From Aeromonas diversa CDC 2478-85 (GTDB lineage: Bacteria; Pseudomonadota; Gammaproteobacteria; Enterobacterales; Aeromonadaceae): DNA of 64,000 nt. Made by a program: the position numbers and the translations under genes. Within the stretch, counting starts at the first letter, position 1, and every line of letters begins with the position of its first letter. Below, piece by piece: positions 9,434 to 19,251 of this stretch. Below the pieces are notes generated by a model that had not been told where the DNA came from, did not search any database, and saw only the letters and a program-made list of their open reading frames with translations. The stretch lies in the NCBI RefSeq assembly GCF_000819805.1, contig NZ_CDCE01000021.1:1-64000 (forward strand), written 5' to 3'.

Positions 9434-10213
9434 ATGGATAGTCGAATCCTGTTGATGGGGGCAGTGCTGATGGCGCTGCCCGCCTGTGTCACCGAGACCT
9501 CTTATGTTGGGCAAAGCGGAACCCAGCATGAGGTGATGGGCCCTGATTACAAGGCCGCCGCCAAGACTCGCCTCGACCTCGGTCTGCAATACCTGCGCAA
9601 GGGTAGCCCCGAACAGGCCAAGTTCAATCTCGACCGTGCCCTTCAGTACGACGATAGCAACCCGGAGATCTATCTGGGTTATGCCTACTTCTATCAGTCC
9701 GTCAAAGATTACGCCGCCGCCGAGCGCAGCTACCGCAAGGTGCTCGAGCTCGATCCCCGTGATGCCGATGCCATGAACAACTATGGCGCCTTCCTCTGTG
9801 CCCGTCAGCGCTACGATGAGGCCGATCTCATGTTTAATCGTGCGGTGGCCGAGCCCGGATACGCCAAGATTGCCGATAGTTATGAAAATGCGGCCATCTG
9901 TGCGACACAAAGCGGTAAAAATGAGAAAGCGAGTGAGTATTATCGTCTGGCCTTGGGGTATAATCCGCGCAAACCAAGCCTGCTGCTGGATCTGGCCGAT
10001 ATCGCCCTCAACCAGAACAAGCCCGATGATGCCCAAGCCTATCTGACCCGTTACGGGGAGGTGGCGGTGGAGAGCCCGGTCAGTTTATGGTTGCGTCTGC
10101 GCCTCGCCCAGTCTCTCGACAGGCCTGCCCAGTTGCATCAGTATGGTTCGCAACTGGTTGACCAGTTTCCCAATTCGCAACAAGCCAAGCGTTACTTAGC
10201 CAATGACTACTGA
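9434..10213 (+). CDS. pilW: Type IV pilus biogenesis lipoprotein PilW/PilF (TapF-like)
   Basis: Outer-membrane lipoprotein with TPR repeats that helps assemble and stabilise the PilQ secretin. The signal peptide ends in the lipobox ALPAC, with lipidated Cys18. TPR-like helices run from about residue 40 (KTRLDLGLQYLRKGSPEQA) to 200. It overlaps rodZ by 11 bp, so the two are coupled. Aeromonas literature calls the homologue TapF. Confidence 0.88.
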   Translation: MDSRILLMGAVLMALPACVTETSYVGQSGTQHEVMGPDYKAAAKTRLDLGLQYLRKGSPEQAKFNLDRALQYDDSNPEIYLGYAYFYQSVKDYAAAERSYRKVLELDPRDADAMNNYGAFLCARQRYDEADLMFNRAVAEPGYAKIADSYENAAICATQSGKNEKASEYYRLALGYNPRKPSLLLDLADIALNQNKPDDAQAYLTRYGEVAVESPVSLWLRLRLAQSLDRPAQLHQYGSQLVDQFPNSQQAKRYLANDY

Positions 10214-11150
10214 ACAGCAATTCGATTCCCAAGACTCCTCCCCGGTAGTTGGCCCAGGCCAGTTGCTGCGCACAGCCCGTGAAGCCATGGGCTGGAGCCG
10301 TGAGCAGGTCGCATCCCGCCTTCATCTTCGCCTTACTCTGGTTGCGGCCATCGAGTCTGATACCTACGACAAACACACCTCGCCCACCTTTATCCGCGGC
10401 TACTTGCGCACCTATGCCAAGTTGGTCGGGATTGAGGAGAGCAAGATTCTGGAGGCCTATGCCCACCTCGGGCTGGAGCCGGTCCAGAGCGTCAACATGC
10501 AGAGCTTCTCCAAGCGCACCCGCCGCGAGGCGAGCAACAGCCGTCTGAAGATCGTTACCTGGCTGGTGGTACTGGCCCTGGCCGGCCTGCTGGTGGCTTG
10601 GTGGTGGCAAGAGTCCAACCGCCGTGCGGCCAGCCAGGAGCAGCTCGCGGCCAGCGAGATCGCGCCGCCCGCGGTTGAGAGTGCCCCTGCCGACGCTACC
10701 GAGCCAGCAGTCGGTGAGCCCGTGCTGGTGCAGCCCTCTGTGGTGCCCAGCCCCGAGGAAGACAGCACCACGACCGAGGCTGCCAGTGCCGCGGTAGCGA
10801 CGGAGGCCGTCGAGACCAAGAGCGAGGCTGCGCCGGCGGCTGCCACGGATACCCAGGCAGAAACTCAGGAGCCTGCCGGCGAGGCCGCCGCGCCTGCCGA
10901 TGCTCCTGCTGCCCAACTGAAGATGAGCTTCACCGCCGACTGCTGGCTCGATGTGAAGGATGCCAGTGGCAAGACCCTGTTTAGCGGTCTCAAGCGTGCC
11001 AATGACGAGCTGCTGCTGGAAGGAAAAGAGCCCCTGCGTCTGCACATCGGTGCCCCCATGGCCATTCGCGTGCAGTACAAGGGCCAAGAGATCGATATGA
11101 GCCGTTACAACAACGGCCGCACTGCCCGCATGACCCTGCCGCAGGAGTAA
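10203..11150 (+). CDS. rodZ: Cell-shape protein RodZ
   Basis: Bitopic inner-membrane protein linking MreB filaments to the wall machinery. It has an N-terminal Cro/CI-type HTH (about 18-85, [22 protein letters not shown]), a basic juxtamembrane stretch, one membrane segment (about 116-135), a long Ala/Glu/Thr/Pro-rich periplasmic linker and a C-terminal DUF4115 domain ([16 protein letters not shown]). Total 315 aa. Start and pilW stop overlap. Confidence 0.92.
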   Translation: MTTEQQFDSQDSSPVVGPGQLLRTAREAMGWSREQVASRLHLRLTLVAAIESDTYDKHTSPTFIRGYLRTYAKLVGIEESKILEAYAHLGLEPVQSVNMQSFSKRTRREASNSRLKIVTWLVVLALAGLLVAWWWQESNRRAASQEQLAASEIAPPAVESAPADATEPAVGEPVLVQPSVVPSPEEDSTTTEAASAAVATEAVETKSEAAPAAATDTQAETQEPAGEAAAPADAPAAQLKMSFTADCWLDVKDASGKTLFSGLKRANDELLLEGKEPLRLHIGAPMAIRVQYKGQEIDMSRYNNGRTARMTLPQE

Positions 11151-11157
11151 GCTGTCC

Positions 11158-12273
11158 ATGTCTTCCCACGCATCTCCTATCGTCCGCCGCAAGTCACGGC
11201 AGATCATGGTTGGTAATGTGCCGGTCGGGGGTGACGCTCCCATCACGGTGCAGACCATGACCAACACCAAGACCACGGATGTGGCCGCCACGGTCGAGCA
11301 GATCCGCCGTATCGAGCGGGTCGGTGCCGACATAGTGCGGGTCTCGGTGCCCACCATGGAGGCGGCCGAAGCCTTTCGCTTCATTAAAGAGCAGACCCGC
11401 ATTCCCGTGGTGGCCGATATCCACTTCGACTATCGTATCGCCCTCAAGGTGGCCGAGTACGGTGCCGACTGCCTGCGTATCAACCCGGGCAACATAGGTA
11501 ACGAGCAGCGAGTGCGTGCAGTGGTCGACTGCGCCCGGGATCTCAACATCCCGATCCGCATCGGCGTCAACGGCGGCTCTCTCGAGCGCGATCTGCAAGA
11601 GAAGTACGGCGAGCCAACGCCCGAGGCGCTGGTCGAATCGGCTCTGCGTCATGTGGACTACCTCGACAAGCTGGACTTCCAGAACTTCAAGGTGAGCGTC
11701 AAGGCCTCCGATGTCTTCCTCGCGGTCGGTGCCTATCGCCTGTTGGCCAAGCAGATAGAGCAGCCGCTGCATCTGGGGATCACCGAGGCGGGTGGCTTTC
11801 GCGCCGGCGCGGTCAAGTCCTCCATCGGCCTTGGCATGCTGCTGGCCGACGGCATCGGCGACACCCTGCGCATCTCGCTGGCCGCCGATCCGGTGGAAGA
11901 GGTGAAGGTGGGCTTTGATATCCTCAAATCCCTGCGCATCCGCTCGCGCGGCATCAACTTCATCGCCTGTCCCTCTTGCTCCCGTCAGGAGTTCGACGTT
12001 ATCGGCACGGTCAACGAACTCGAGCAGCGTCTCGAGGACATCATCACCCCCATGGATGTCTCCATCATAGGATGTGTGGTGAACGGTCCCGGCGAGGCGC
12101 TGATCTCCGATCTCGGGTTGGCCGGTGCGGCCAACAAGAGCGCCTTCTACGAGGGGGGGCAGCGGGTCGATCGTCTCGACAACAAGGCGTTGGTGCCGGT
12201 TCTTGAGCAACGGATCCGCGCCCGTGCCGCCATGCTGGATCCCAGCAACCAGATCCAGGTGGACGAGCGTTAA
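11158..12273 (+). CDS. ispG: 4-hydroxy-3-methylbut-2-en-1-yl diphosphate synthase
   Basis: IspG (GcpE) converts MEcPP to HMBPP in the MEP isoprenoid pathway using a 4Fe-4S cluster reduced by flavodoxin. Cluster ligands are Cys270 and Cys273 (ACPSCSRQE) and Cys306 ([11 protein letters not shown]), with the catalytic Glu in NGPGE. At 371 aa it is the usual length. It starts seven bases after rodZ. Confidence 0.96.
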   Translation: MSSHASPIVRRKSRQIMVGNVPVGGDAPITVQTMTNTKTTDVAATVEQIRRIERVGADIVRVSVPTMEAAEAFRFIKEQTRIPVVADIHFDYRIALKVAEYGADCLRINPGNIGNEQRVRAVVDCARDLNIPIRIGVNGGSLERDLQEKYGEPTPEALVESALRHVDYLDKLDFQNFKVSVKASDVFLAVGAYRLLAKQIEQPLHLGITEAGGFRAGAVKSSIGLGMLLADGIGDTLRISLAADPVEEVKVGFDILKSLRIRSRGINFIACPSCSRQEFDVIGTVNELEQRLEDIITPMDVSIIGCVVNGPGEALISDLGLAGAANKSAFYEGGQRVDRLDNKALVPVLEQRIRARAAMLDPSNQIQVDER

Positions 12274-12342
12274 TCCACGGCGGGCCACCCTGAGTGGCCC
12301 GTGCCGTTTCGAATGGTCGCTTCTTATCCCCCTCCTCCCGGT

Positions 12343-12371
12343 TTTACCTCGGGGGGGAAAGTCCCTATAAT
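12343..12371 (+). promoter_or_regulatory. hisS promoter
   Basis: TTTACC (12343-12348) and perfect TATAAT (12366-12371) with a 17-bp spacer, 37 bp before the GTG start. Lies in the 134-bp ispG-hisS gap. Confidence 0.7.
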
Positions 12372-12407
12372 GCGGCCAATTTTCACGTCTTTTTCTTGAG
12401 TATCAAC

Positions 12408-13685
12408 GTGGCAAAACAGATCCAAGCGATTCGCGGCATGAATGATTGCCTGCCGGAGCAGAGCCCGGCCTGGCAGAAGGTAGAAGAAACCCTGCGTCAG
12501 GTGATGTCCGGCTATGGCTACAGCGAGATGCGCATGCCCATCGTCGAGCAGACCCCCCTGTTCAAGCGGGCCATCGGCGAGGTGACCGACGTGGTCGAGA
12601 AGGAGATGTACACCTTCAACGACCGCAACGACGAGAGCCTGACCCTGCGTCCGGAAGGCACCGCGGGTTGCGTGCGCGCCTGCATCGAGCACGGCCTCAT
12701 CTATAACCAGGAACGTCGCGTCTGGTATACCGGCCCCATGTTCCGCTACGAGCGTCCCCAGAAGGGCCGCTATCGCCAGTTCCACCAGTTTGGTGTGGAG
12801 GTGTTCGGCCTCAACGGCCCGGACATCGATGCCGAACTTATCCTGCTCACCCATCGCCTGTGGCGCCTGTTCGGCATCGCCGATCACGTGACCCTGCAGC
12901 TCAACACCCTGGGTCAGAGCAGTGAGCGCGCCGCCTACCGCGACGCCCTGATCGCCTTCCTCGAGCAGCATCAAGATCAGCTCGACGAGGACAGCCGTCG
13001 TCGCATGTACAGCAACCCCCTGCGGGTGCTCGACTCCAAGGACGAGCGGGTACAGGCCCTGCTGGCCGATGCCCCGCGCCTGATGGAGTACCTCGGAGAA
13101 GAGAGCCGCGCTCACTTCGAGGGGCTCAAGAGCCTGCTCGAGGCGGCCGGCATCGCCTATGAGGTGAACGAGCGTCTGGTGCGTGGCCTCGACTACTACA
13201 ACCTGACCGTGTTCGAGTGGGTGACCACCAGCCTGGGTGCCCAGGGCACCGTCTGCGGCGGTGGCCGTTACGACGGCCTGGTCGAGCAGCTCGGTGGCCA
13301 GGCCACCCCGGCCGTGGGCTTCGCCATGGGGATGGAACGTCTGGTGCTGCTGCTCGAGACCCTCGAGCTCAATAAGGACGTGCGTCCCGCCGTCGACGTC
13401 TACCTCGCCATGGTGGGCGAGGGGACCGAGGTCGCCGGTTTCATGCTGGCCGAACGCCTGCGCGACGCCCTGCCGTCCTTGCGCCTGATGAACCACTGCG
13501 GTGGCGGCAACTTCAAGAAACAGCTCAAGCGTGCCGACAAGAGCGGCGCATCCATTGCCCTGATCCTCGGCGAGAGCGAGGTTCAGAATGGCGAAGTGAC
13601 CATCAAGTATCTGCGTGGCCAGGCCGAGCAGGTGACCGTCAAGGTTGACGAGGCCATCGCTCTGCTGGCCGACAAAGGAGAGTAA
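12408..13685 (+). CDS. hisS: Histidyl-tRNA synthetase
   Basis: Class II aminoacyl-tRNA synthetase charging tRNA-His. Motif 2 ([20 protein letters not shown]), the histidine-specific [15 protein letters not shown] and GGGRYDGL motifs, and a C-terminal anticodon-binding domain are all visible. The start is GTG 12408 ([13 protein letters not shown]), matching the family N-terminus, and gives 425 aa. yfgM follows after one base. Confidence 0.95.
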   Translation: MAKQIQAIRGMNDCLPEQSPAWQKVEETLRQVMSGYGYSEMRMPIVEQTPLFKRAIGEVTDVVEKEMYTFNDRNDESLTLRPEGTAGCVRACIEHGLIYNQERRVWYTGPMFRYERPQKGRYRQFHQFGVEVFGLNGPDIDAELILLTHRLWRLFGIADHVTLQLNTLGQSSERAAYRDALIAFLEQHQDQLDEDSRRRMYSNPLRVLDSKDERVQALLADAPRLMEYLGEESRAHFEGLKSLLEAAGIAYEVNERLVRGLDYYNLTVFEWVTTSLGAQGTVCGGGRYDGLVEQLGGQATPAVGFAMGMERLVLLLETLELNKDVRPAVDVYLAMVGEGTEVAGFMLAERLRDALPSLRLMNHCGGGNFKKQLKRADKSGASIALILGESEVQNGEVTIKYLRGQAEQVTVKVDEAIALLADKGE

Positions 13686-13686
13686 C

Positions 13687-14337
13687 GTGGAAGTCTATAC
13701 CACCGAAGAACAACAGGTTGAAGCCATCAAGGCGTGGTGGAAAGAGAACGGCACCTCGATCGTCGCCGGTACCGTGCTGGGTCTGGCTGGCCTGTTTGGC
13801 TGGCGCTTCTATAACGATCACCAGCTGTCCAACATGCAGCAGGCTTCCGCCGAATACGGCAAGGTCTCCGCCGCGCTGGCCCAAGGGGGCGAGCAGGCTT
13901 ATGGCGACGTCGAGGCCTTCATCAAGGCCAACCAGGGCGAAGCTTACGGGGAGCTCGCCTCCCTCGAGCTGGCTGCCGCCGCCGTCAAGGCGGGCAAGCT
14001 GGACCTGGCCGTCACCCAACTGACCCCGGTTGCCGATCAGGGCTCCACCGCGGTACAGGCCATCGCCTCCGTGCGTCTGGCCCGCGTGTTGGCCGAGCAG
14101 GGCAAGGCCGATGAGGCCCTGGCCCGTCTGGCCAAGGTGCAGGACGCCGGCTTCACGGCTCAGGTGGCCGAGGTGCGCGGTGACATCCTGCTGGCCCAGG
14201 GCAAGCGGGAAGAGGCGCGCAACGCCTATCAGGCCGCTGCCGATGCGGGTGGCCTTCAGTCCAGCCCCGAGCTGCGCCTGAAGATGGACGATCTGGCCCT
14301 GCCGGCCCCAGCCGTGGATGAGAAGCAGGATGCGTAA
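13687..14337 (+). CDS. yfgM: SecYEG-associated TPR protein YfgM
   Basis: A 216-aa inner-membrane protein. A short cytoplasmic N-terminus (VEVYTTEEQQVEAIKAWW) precedes one membrane segment (about 22-40), then a periplasmic helical/TPR region. E. coli YfgM sits at the Sec translocon with PpiD and hands on secreted proteins. The start is GTG 13687, right after hisS. It overlaps bamB by 8 bp, as in the conserved hisS-yfgM-bamB-der order. Confidence 0.88.
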   Translation: MEVYTTEEQQVEAIKAWWKENGTSIVAGTVLGLAGLFGWRFYNDHQLSNMQQASAEYGKVSAALAQGGEQAYGDVEAFIKANQGEAYGELASLELAAAAVKAGKLDLAVTQLTPVADQGSTAVQAIASVRLARVLAEQGKADEALARLAKVQDAGFTAQVAEVRGDILLAQGKREEARNAYQAAADAGGLQSSPELRLKMDDLALPAPAVDEKQDA

Positions 14338-15514
14338 TCTGTTCAAGAAAGTGGTATTGGGGGCAGCTGTCTCCCTGGCCCTGCAGGGCTGCTCCCTGTT
14401 TAACAGTGACGAGGATGTCAACCCGATGGCACCGCTGCCGACTATCGAGTCCGCTTTTCAGGGCGAGACCGACTGGAGCAGCTCTGTCGGTGGTGGTATC
14501 GGTGACTTCTACTCCCAGCTGCGTCCCGCCATCAATGGCGATCGCATCTATGCGGCCTCTCGTGATGGCGACGTGACTGCCCTCGAGCGGGGCAATGGCG
14601 ATGAGGTGTGGAGCATCGATCTGGCCGATCTCGAGATCAATGCCGACAAGCGCAGCGCCCGCCTCTCCGGTGGCCTGACCCTGGCCTATGGCAAGATCTT
14701 CCTCGGCTCCGAGAACGGGGTGGTCTACGCCCTGTCCGAAGAGAAGGGCGAGGTGCTGTGGCAGGTCAAGGTGCCCGGTGAAGTGGTGGCGAGCCCTGCC
14801 GTGGCCGATGGCCGTGTGGTGGTGCTGACCACCTCGGGTCAGCTGATCGCCCTGGACTCCGAAGATGGCAAGCAGCTCTGGTCCCTCTCCGAAGAGCAGC
14901 CGCCCCTGACCCTGCGTAGCGCCGCTATGCCGATCATTACCAACGGCGCCGTGCTCTACGGCCGCGCCGATGGTCGCGTCGGCATCGCCCTGCTGAGCAA
15001 CGGTCAGCCGGTTCGCCAGTCCAAGGTGGCCGATCCGCGCGGCGCCACCGAACTCGATCGTATGGTCGACGTGGACGCGACCCCCCTGGTGGCCGGTGAC
15101 GAACTCTACGCCATCGCCTACAACGGTCAGCTGGTTGCCCGCAAACTGCTCTCCGGCGACGAGGTGTGGAAGCGCAAGTACTCCGCCTACCGCGACATGG
15201 CGGTGAGTGGCGACGACATCTTTATCACCGACAGCCGCAGCCATCTGTTCGCGGTGGACAAGCGTAACGGTCTGGAGCTCTGGTCCAATACCAAGCTCGA
15301 AAACCGCACCGTGACCGCCCCCGTGGTACTGGGTGACTATGTGGTAGTCGGGGACGTAGAGGGTTACCTCTACTGGATCGATCGTTTCGATGGCACCATC
15401 AAGGCAATGCAGGAGCTCGACAGCAGCGGCCTCTATGCGGCGCCCCTGGTGGACGGGGATACACTCTATATCCAGAGCCGTAGCGGCAAATTGTACGCCA
15501 TCAAGCGTCCTTGA
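14330..15514 (+). CDS. bamB: Outer-membrane assembly lipoprotein BamB
   Basis: Beta-propeller lipoprotein of the BAM complex that folds outer-membrane proteins. The signal peptide ends in the lipobox LALQGC (Cys21), and PQQ-like beta-propeller blades with GxxxW repeats fill the rest (DGDVTALERGNGDEVWSI and similar). ATG 14330 overlaps the yfgM stop; 394 aa. Confidence 0.93.
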   Translation: MRNLFKKVVLGAAVSLALQGCSLFNSDEDVNPMAPLPTIESAFQGETDWSSSVGGGIGDFYSQLRPAINGDRIYAASRDGDVTALERGNGDEVWSIDLADLEINADKRSARLSGGLTLAYGKIFLGSENGVVYALSEEKGEVLWQVKVPGEVVASPAVADGRVVVLTTSGQLIALDSEDGKQLWSLSEEQPPLTLRSAAMPIITNGAVLYGRADGRVGIALLSNGQPVRQSKVADPRGATELDRMVDVDATPLVAGDELYAIAYNGQLVARKLLSGDEVWKRKYSAYRDMAVSGDDIFITDSRSHLFAVDKRNGLELWSNTKLENRTVTAPVVLGDYVVVGDVEGYLYWIDRFDGTIKAMQELDSSGLYAAPLVDGDTLYIQSRSGKLYAIKRP

Positions 15515-15536
15515 CCGACCCCGAAGGTATGTTGAC

Positions 15537-15566
15537 GGCTCCTGGTCTTCGGACCCGGAGCCTTTG
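15537..15566 (+). terminator. Possible terminator after bamB
   Basis: GGCTCC-t-GGTC-TTCG-GACC-c-GGAGCC (15537-15562), a UUCG-capped stem with one mismatch, followed only by TTT. May attenuate rather than stop transcription into der. Confidence 0.5.
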
Positions 15567-15622
15567 TCGTCTTATCGAAGCCGCGTAAGGCCCCTGGATA
15601 AGACCCGAATAATGAGGCTTTT

Positions 15623-17122
15623 ATGACTCCTGTTGTTGCCCTGGTGGGGCGCCCCAATGTGGGGAAATCCACCCTGTTCAACCGCCTGACCCGCACCCGT
15701 GACGCCCTGGTGGCCGACTTTCCCGGCCTGACCCGGGATCGCAAATATGGCCAGGCCAAGCTGGGCGAGCTGGAATTCATCGTGGTCGATACCGGCGGTA
15801 TCGACGGCTCCGAAGAGGGGATCGAGCTCAAGATGGCCGAGCAGTCCCTGCAGGCCATCGACGAAGCCGATGTGGTGCTCTTCATGGTGGATGCCCGCGC
15901 CGGTCTGACCGCCGCCGACATCGCCATCGGTGAGCACCTGCGCAAGTGCCACAAGAAGGTGTTTCTGGTGGCCAACAAGACCGACGGTATCGACGGTGAC
16001 TCCGCCAGTGCCGAGTTCTATGCCCTGGCGCTGGGCGACGTCTACCAGATCGCGGCGGCGCACGGGCGCGGCGTGCTGAGCCTGCTCGAGCTGGCCCTGG
16101 CTCCCCACCTGGAGGCCCTGGTGGCCGAGGGCGAGGGTGACGAGGAGCTCGAGGAAGAGGAGTTCGACGAAGAGGCGCTGGTGCGCATGCTGGCTGAAGG
16201 GGAGTTCAACCCCTCCGATGAAGAGGAGAAGCAGGATCGCTACGCCGACCTGCCGGTCAAGTTCGCCATCGTCGGTCGTCCCAACGTGGGCAAGTCCACC
16301 CTCACCAACCGCATGCTGGGTGAAGATCGGGTCATCGTCTATGACATGCCGGGGACCACCCGCGACTCCATCTACATCCCGCTCGAGCGCGACGACAAGA
16401 AGTATGTGGTGATCGACACCGCCGGTGTGCGTCGGCGCGGCAAGGTGCACGAGACGGTCGAGAAGTTCTCCGTCATCAAGACCCTCAAGGCCATCGAGGA
16501 TGCCAACGTCTGCCTGCTGGTGATCGACGCCCGCGAGACCATCACCGATCAGGATCTCAGCATCCTCGGTTTCGTGCTCAACTCCGGCCGCTCCGTGGTG
16601 CTGGTGGTGAACAAGTGGGACGGCCTGGATCAGAAGGTCAAAGACGACGTGAAGAGCGAGCTGGACCGCCGTCTGGGCTTTATCGACTTCGCCCGTGTCC
16701 ACTTCATCTCCGCCCTGCACGGCAGCGGTGTGGGCCACCTGTTCGAGTCCATTGATGAGGCCTATGTGTCGGCGACCCGCCGCACCAGCACCGCCATGCT
16801 GACCCGTATCATGCAGATGGCCCAGCAGGACCACCAGCCGCCCATGGTGCGTGGCCGTCGTGTGAAGCTGAAATATGCCCACGCCGGTGGTTACAACCCG
16901 CCGCGTATCATCATCCACGGCAACCAGGTCGACGATCTGCCGGATTCCTACAAGCGCTACCTGATGAACTACTTCCGCAAGTCGCTGAAGATCATGGGGA
17001 CGCCGATCCGGGTCGAATTCCAGGAAGGGGCCAACCCGTTCGAGAACAAGAAGAACGTGCTGACCCTGAGCCAGGAGCGTCAGCGCAAGCGCCTGATGAA
17101 GCTCAAAGGCAGCAAGAAGTAA
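15623..17122 (+). CDS. der: Ribosome-assembly GTPase Der (EngA)
   Basis: Tandem GTPase with two G domains, essential for 50S subunit assembly. P-loops GRPNVGKS occur near residues 9-16 and again near 217-224, each followed by DTxG and NKxD motifs. An acidic linker ([14 protein letters not shown]) separates them, and a KH-like domain ends in a Lys/Arg-rich tail. At 499 aa it is normal for the family. Last large gene of the run. Confidence 0.96.
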   Translation: MTPVVALVGRPNVGKSTLFNRLTRTRDALVADFPGLTRDRKYGQAKLGELEFIVVDTGGIDGSEEGIELKMAEQSLQAIDEADVVLFMVDARAGLTAADIAIGEHLRKCHKKVFLVANKTDGIDGDSASAEFYALALGDVYQIAAAHGRGVLSLLELALAPHLEALVAEGEGDEELEEEEFDEEALVRMLAEGEFNPSDEEEKQDRYADLPVKFAIVGRPNVGKSTLTNRMLGEDRVIVYDMPGTTRDSIYIPLERDDKKYVVIDTAGVRRRGKVHETVEKFSVIKTLKAIEDANVCLLVIDARETITDQDLSILGFVLNSGRSVVLVVNKWDGLDQKVKDDVKSELDRRLGFIDFARVHFISALHGSGVGHLFESIDEAYVSATRRTSTAMLTRIMQMAQQDHQPPMVRGRRVKLKYAHAGGYNPPRIIIHGNQVDDLPDSYKRYLMNYFRKSLKIMGTPIRVEFQEGANPFENKKNVLTLSQERQRKRLMKLKGSKK

Positions 17123-17172
17123 TCCAAGCGGCCGCCCCTCGGGGTGGCCGTTTACATTGAGGAGAAGAGAAG

Positions 17173-17397
17173 ATGAGCACGGTACAATGCCCCGGCTGCG
17201 GGGAGGGGATCGACACCCGGGGGCGGGAGGTGACCTGCGGTCACTGCCAACGTCTGGTGCGGATCCAGCCCCTCTGCCCCGACTGTGGTGAGCCCCTGGA
17301 GCGGCTCAAGGCGTGTGGCGCGGTGGACTACTTCTGCAACCACTGCAACAGCCTCATCTCCAAGTCGCGGGTCAGGTTTGACGCCACCCTGGCGTAA
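17173..17397 (+). CDS. yfgJ: Zinc-ribbon protein YfgJ
   Basis: A 74-aa protein with four CxxC knuckles (CPGC, CGHC, CPDC, CNHC), forming two zinc ribbons. It matches the YfgJ family found after der in E. coli. Function unknown; the size and knuckles suggest a nucleic-acid or protein-binding accessory. SD GAGGAG precedes the ATG. Confidence 0.82.
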   Translation: MSTVQCPGCGEGIDTRGREVTCGHCQRLVRIQPLCPDCGEPLERLKACGAVDYFCNHCNSLISKSRVRFDATLA

Positions 17398-17419
17398 GCG
17401 GCCAGGACGACACCAGATA

Positions 17420-17456
17420 GCAAAAGCCCCGGTCAGATGACCGGGGCTTTTGCTTC
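17420..17456. terminator. Bidirectional terminator between yfgJ and grxA
   Basis: A perfect 16-bp stem, GCAAAAGCCCCGGTCA with its complement around GA, with internal A4/T4 flanks. Serves two convergent genes. Confidence 0.85.
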
Positions 17457-17466
17457 GTAAGGGTGC

Positions 17467-17733
17467 TTACTCCTGGTAGAGCCCCAGGTTGGCCTTGGCA
17501 TAGGCCTCAAAGTCGGTGCAGCCACCGATGTGCACCTCGTCGAGGAAGATCTGGGGCACGGTGTTGACCGGCTTGCCGGCGCTCTTGGCCAGGTCTTCCT
17601 TGGTGATCCCCTCGGCGTGGATGTCCACATAGCGGAAGTTGAAGTCGTCGCGCTGGGCCTTGAGGGTCTCGGCGATCTGCTCGGCGCGAACGCAATAGGG
17701 GCAGCCGGGACGGCCGAAGATGACTGCAAACAT
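17467..17733 (-). CDS. grxA: Glutaredoxin 1
   Basis: An 88-aa glutathione-dependent disulfide reductase that donates electrons to ribonucleotide reductase and reduces OxyR in enterobacteria. The active site is CPYC at residues 11-14, with TVPQIFLDE and GGCTDF forming the GSH site. One Cys replaces the usual Tyr in GGYTDF. Not adjacent to oxyR, which lies 14 kb away. Confidence 0.92.
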   Translation of the reverse strand: MFAVIFGRPGCPYCVRAEQIAETLKAQRDDFNFRYVDIHAEGITKEDLAKSAGKPVNTVPQIFLDEVHIGGCTDFEAYAKANLGLYQE

Positions 17734-17811
17734 GTTGATTCTCCAATTTCATCGGGCCCGCCCAGCATAGCGGTGGTGGGCCCGGTGGGGAAGCGTAAAG
17801 ATCCGATCCGC

Positions 17812-19242
17812 TTATTCGGCGATCTGAATCGACTGGTTCTGGTAGATGCTCTCCAGGATCCCCTTCTCGAAGGTGGTCCAGGGCCAGCGCGCCTTGCTGG
17901 CGCGATAGCGCTCGTGGGTAGCAGGATCGAGCGACAGGGAGTTCTGGAACACCACGAAGGCCTTGCGCTGCCCGTTGGCGGTATCGATGAAACCGGCCAG
18001 GTTGGAGGCGCCGGTGACGGTACCGGTCTTGGCGTGCACCCGGTTCTTCATGAAGGGGGCGGTGACCGAGCCGCGCCAGGCCAGGGTGCCGTCCACCTGG
18101 GAGGAGGGGAGCAGGCGGATGAAGTCCAGGGTGGCATCGTTGCGCTGAATGTAGGCGAGCACCTCCAGCATCTGGCGGGCGCTCACCAGATTGTGAGCAG
18201 AGAGGCCGGAGCCGTCGGCCAGGCTGGCGTTGTCGAGCCGGATCCCGGCCTTGCCGAGGATGGCGCGCACCGCCTTGGTGCCGCTTCTGAAGCTGCCCGG
18301 CATGTTGTAGTAGTGACGGCCGACGGTCTTGAGGAAGGTGTCGGCATAGAGGTTGTCGGATCGCTTGAGCATGTGTGACAGCAACTCAGGCAGGGCCTTG
18401 GAGCTGTGGCTCGCCAGGGTCTCGGCGCCAACCGGTGCCTGGTGGGTCAGGCGCAGGGCGCCGTCGTGCTTGATCCCGGCGCGGTCCATGGCCCAGCGGA
18501 TGTTGTCCCAGCCCCAGGCTTCCAGATCGTAGATGGCAAAGCGCAGCCCCTGGGGATCCTTGCTCGGGGCGATACAGCCGCGCAGGTCATAGTGGTTGCC
18601 GCGGGCCATGTCCACCTCGAGGGAGCAGGACTGGCGAGCCATGTCGCCGTAGGTCATCACGTCCACGTTCTCGGCGCTGATGCTGATGGGCACGCCGGCC
18701 GGGCTGTTCGCGCTGGCGGGGCGGCCGATCTGGGTGGCGGTGACGGTGCCGTAGGCGCAGTTCTTGTCGATGATGACGGCGCCGACCGGGGCGGTGAAAC
18801 AGAGGGACTGATCCCCCCACGACCAGCCGTTGCCACGCTCGTAGCCGTTATAGGCGCCGGTGTTGACGAAGACGTTGCCGGTGATGCGGGTGATGCCGAG
18901 ATCCTTGAACAGGGTCAGCAGGTCCATGCGCCCTAGGGTCGGGTCACCGACGAAGTTGATCCAGAGATCCCCATTGAGGGTATCGCCGCTCTTGGCACCC
19001 GGTTTGGCCTGGATCTCGGTGACGAAGCGAAAGTCGGCGCCCAGCTCCAGGCGCGCCGCCAGGGCGGTGATCACCTTCATGGTGGAGGCCGGGGTCATCA
19101 AATCGTCGAGGTTGTGCTGATACTCGAGGCCGCCGGCGCCCATCACGGCGATGGCGGCGTGGCCCCCCTTGGGGGGGGTCAGCGGGGCGGCCTGAACCGC
19201 GACGGAGGTGAGGGCGCAAAGCCCGATCAGAAAGCGCTGCAT
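17812..19242 (-). CDS. dacB: D-alanyl-D-alanine carboxypeptidase/endopeptidase PBP4
   Basis: Periplasmic S13-family penicillin-binding protein that trims and opens peptidoglycan cross-links. A Sec signal peptide ends near AVQA. The active site SxxK is Ser53-Lys56 (PASTMK), with SDN in KRSDNLYADTF and the KTGT box near the C-terminus. At 476 aa it is almost identical in length to E. coli PBP4. It starts nine bases after radD, so the two probably share a transcript. Confidence 0.94.
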   Translation of the reverse strand: MQRFLIGLCALTSVAVQAAPLTPPKGGHAAIAVMGAGGLEYQHNLDDLMTPASTMKVITALAARLELGADFRFVTEIQAKPGAKSGDTLNGDLWINFVGDPTLGRMDLLTLFKDLGITRITGNVFVNTGAYNGYERGNGWSWGDQSLCFTAPVGAVIIDKNCAYGTVTATQIGRPASANSPAGVPISISAENVDVMTYGDMARQSCSLEVDMARGNHYDLRGCIAPSKDPQGLRFAIYDLEAWGWDNIRWAMDRAGIKHDGALRLTHQAPVGAETLASHSSKALPELLSHMLKRSDNLYADTFLKTVGRHYYNMPGSFRSGTKAVRAILGKAGIRLDNASLADGSGLSAHNLVSARQMLEVLAYIQRNDATLDFIRLLPSSQVDGTLAWRGSVTAPFMKNRVHAKTGTVTGASNLAGFIDTANGQRKAFVVFQNSLSLDPATHERYRASKARWPWTTFEKGILESIYQNQSIQIAE

Positions 19243-19251
19243 GCAGGATCC

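Noticed and set aside
12282-12302. Hairpin CGGGCCAC-N5-GTGGCCCG after ispG as a terminator
   Set aside because: No T-run follows; I could not tell it from a chance GC-rich repeat.
16127-16190. Glu/Asp-rich stretch in der as a possible insertion
   Set aside because: Acidic linkers between the two G domains are normal for gammaproteobacterial Der.
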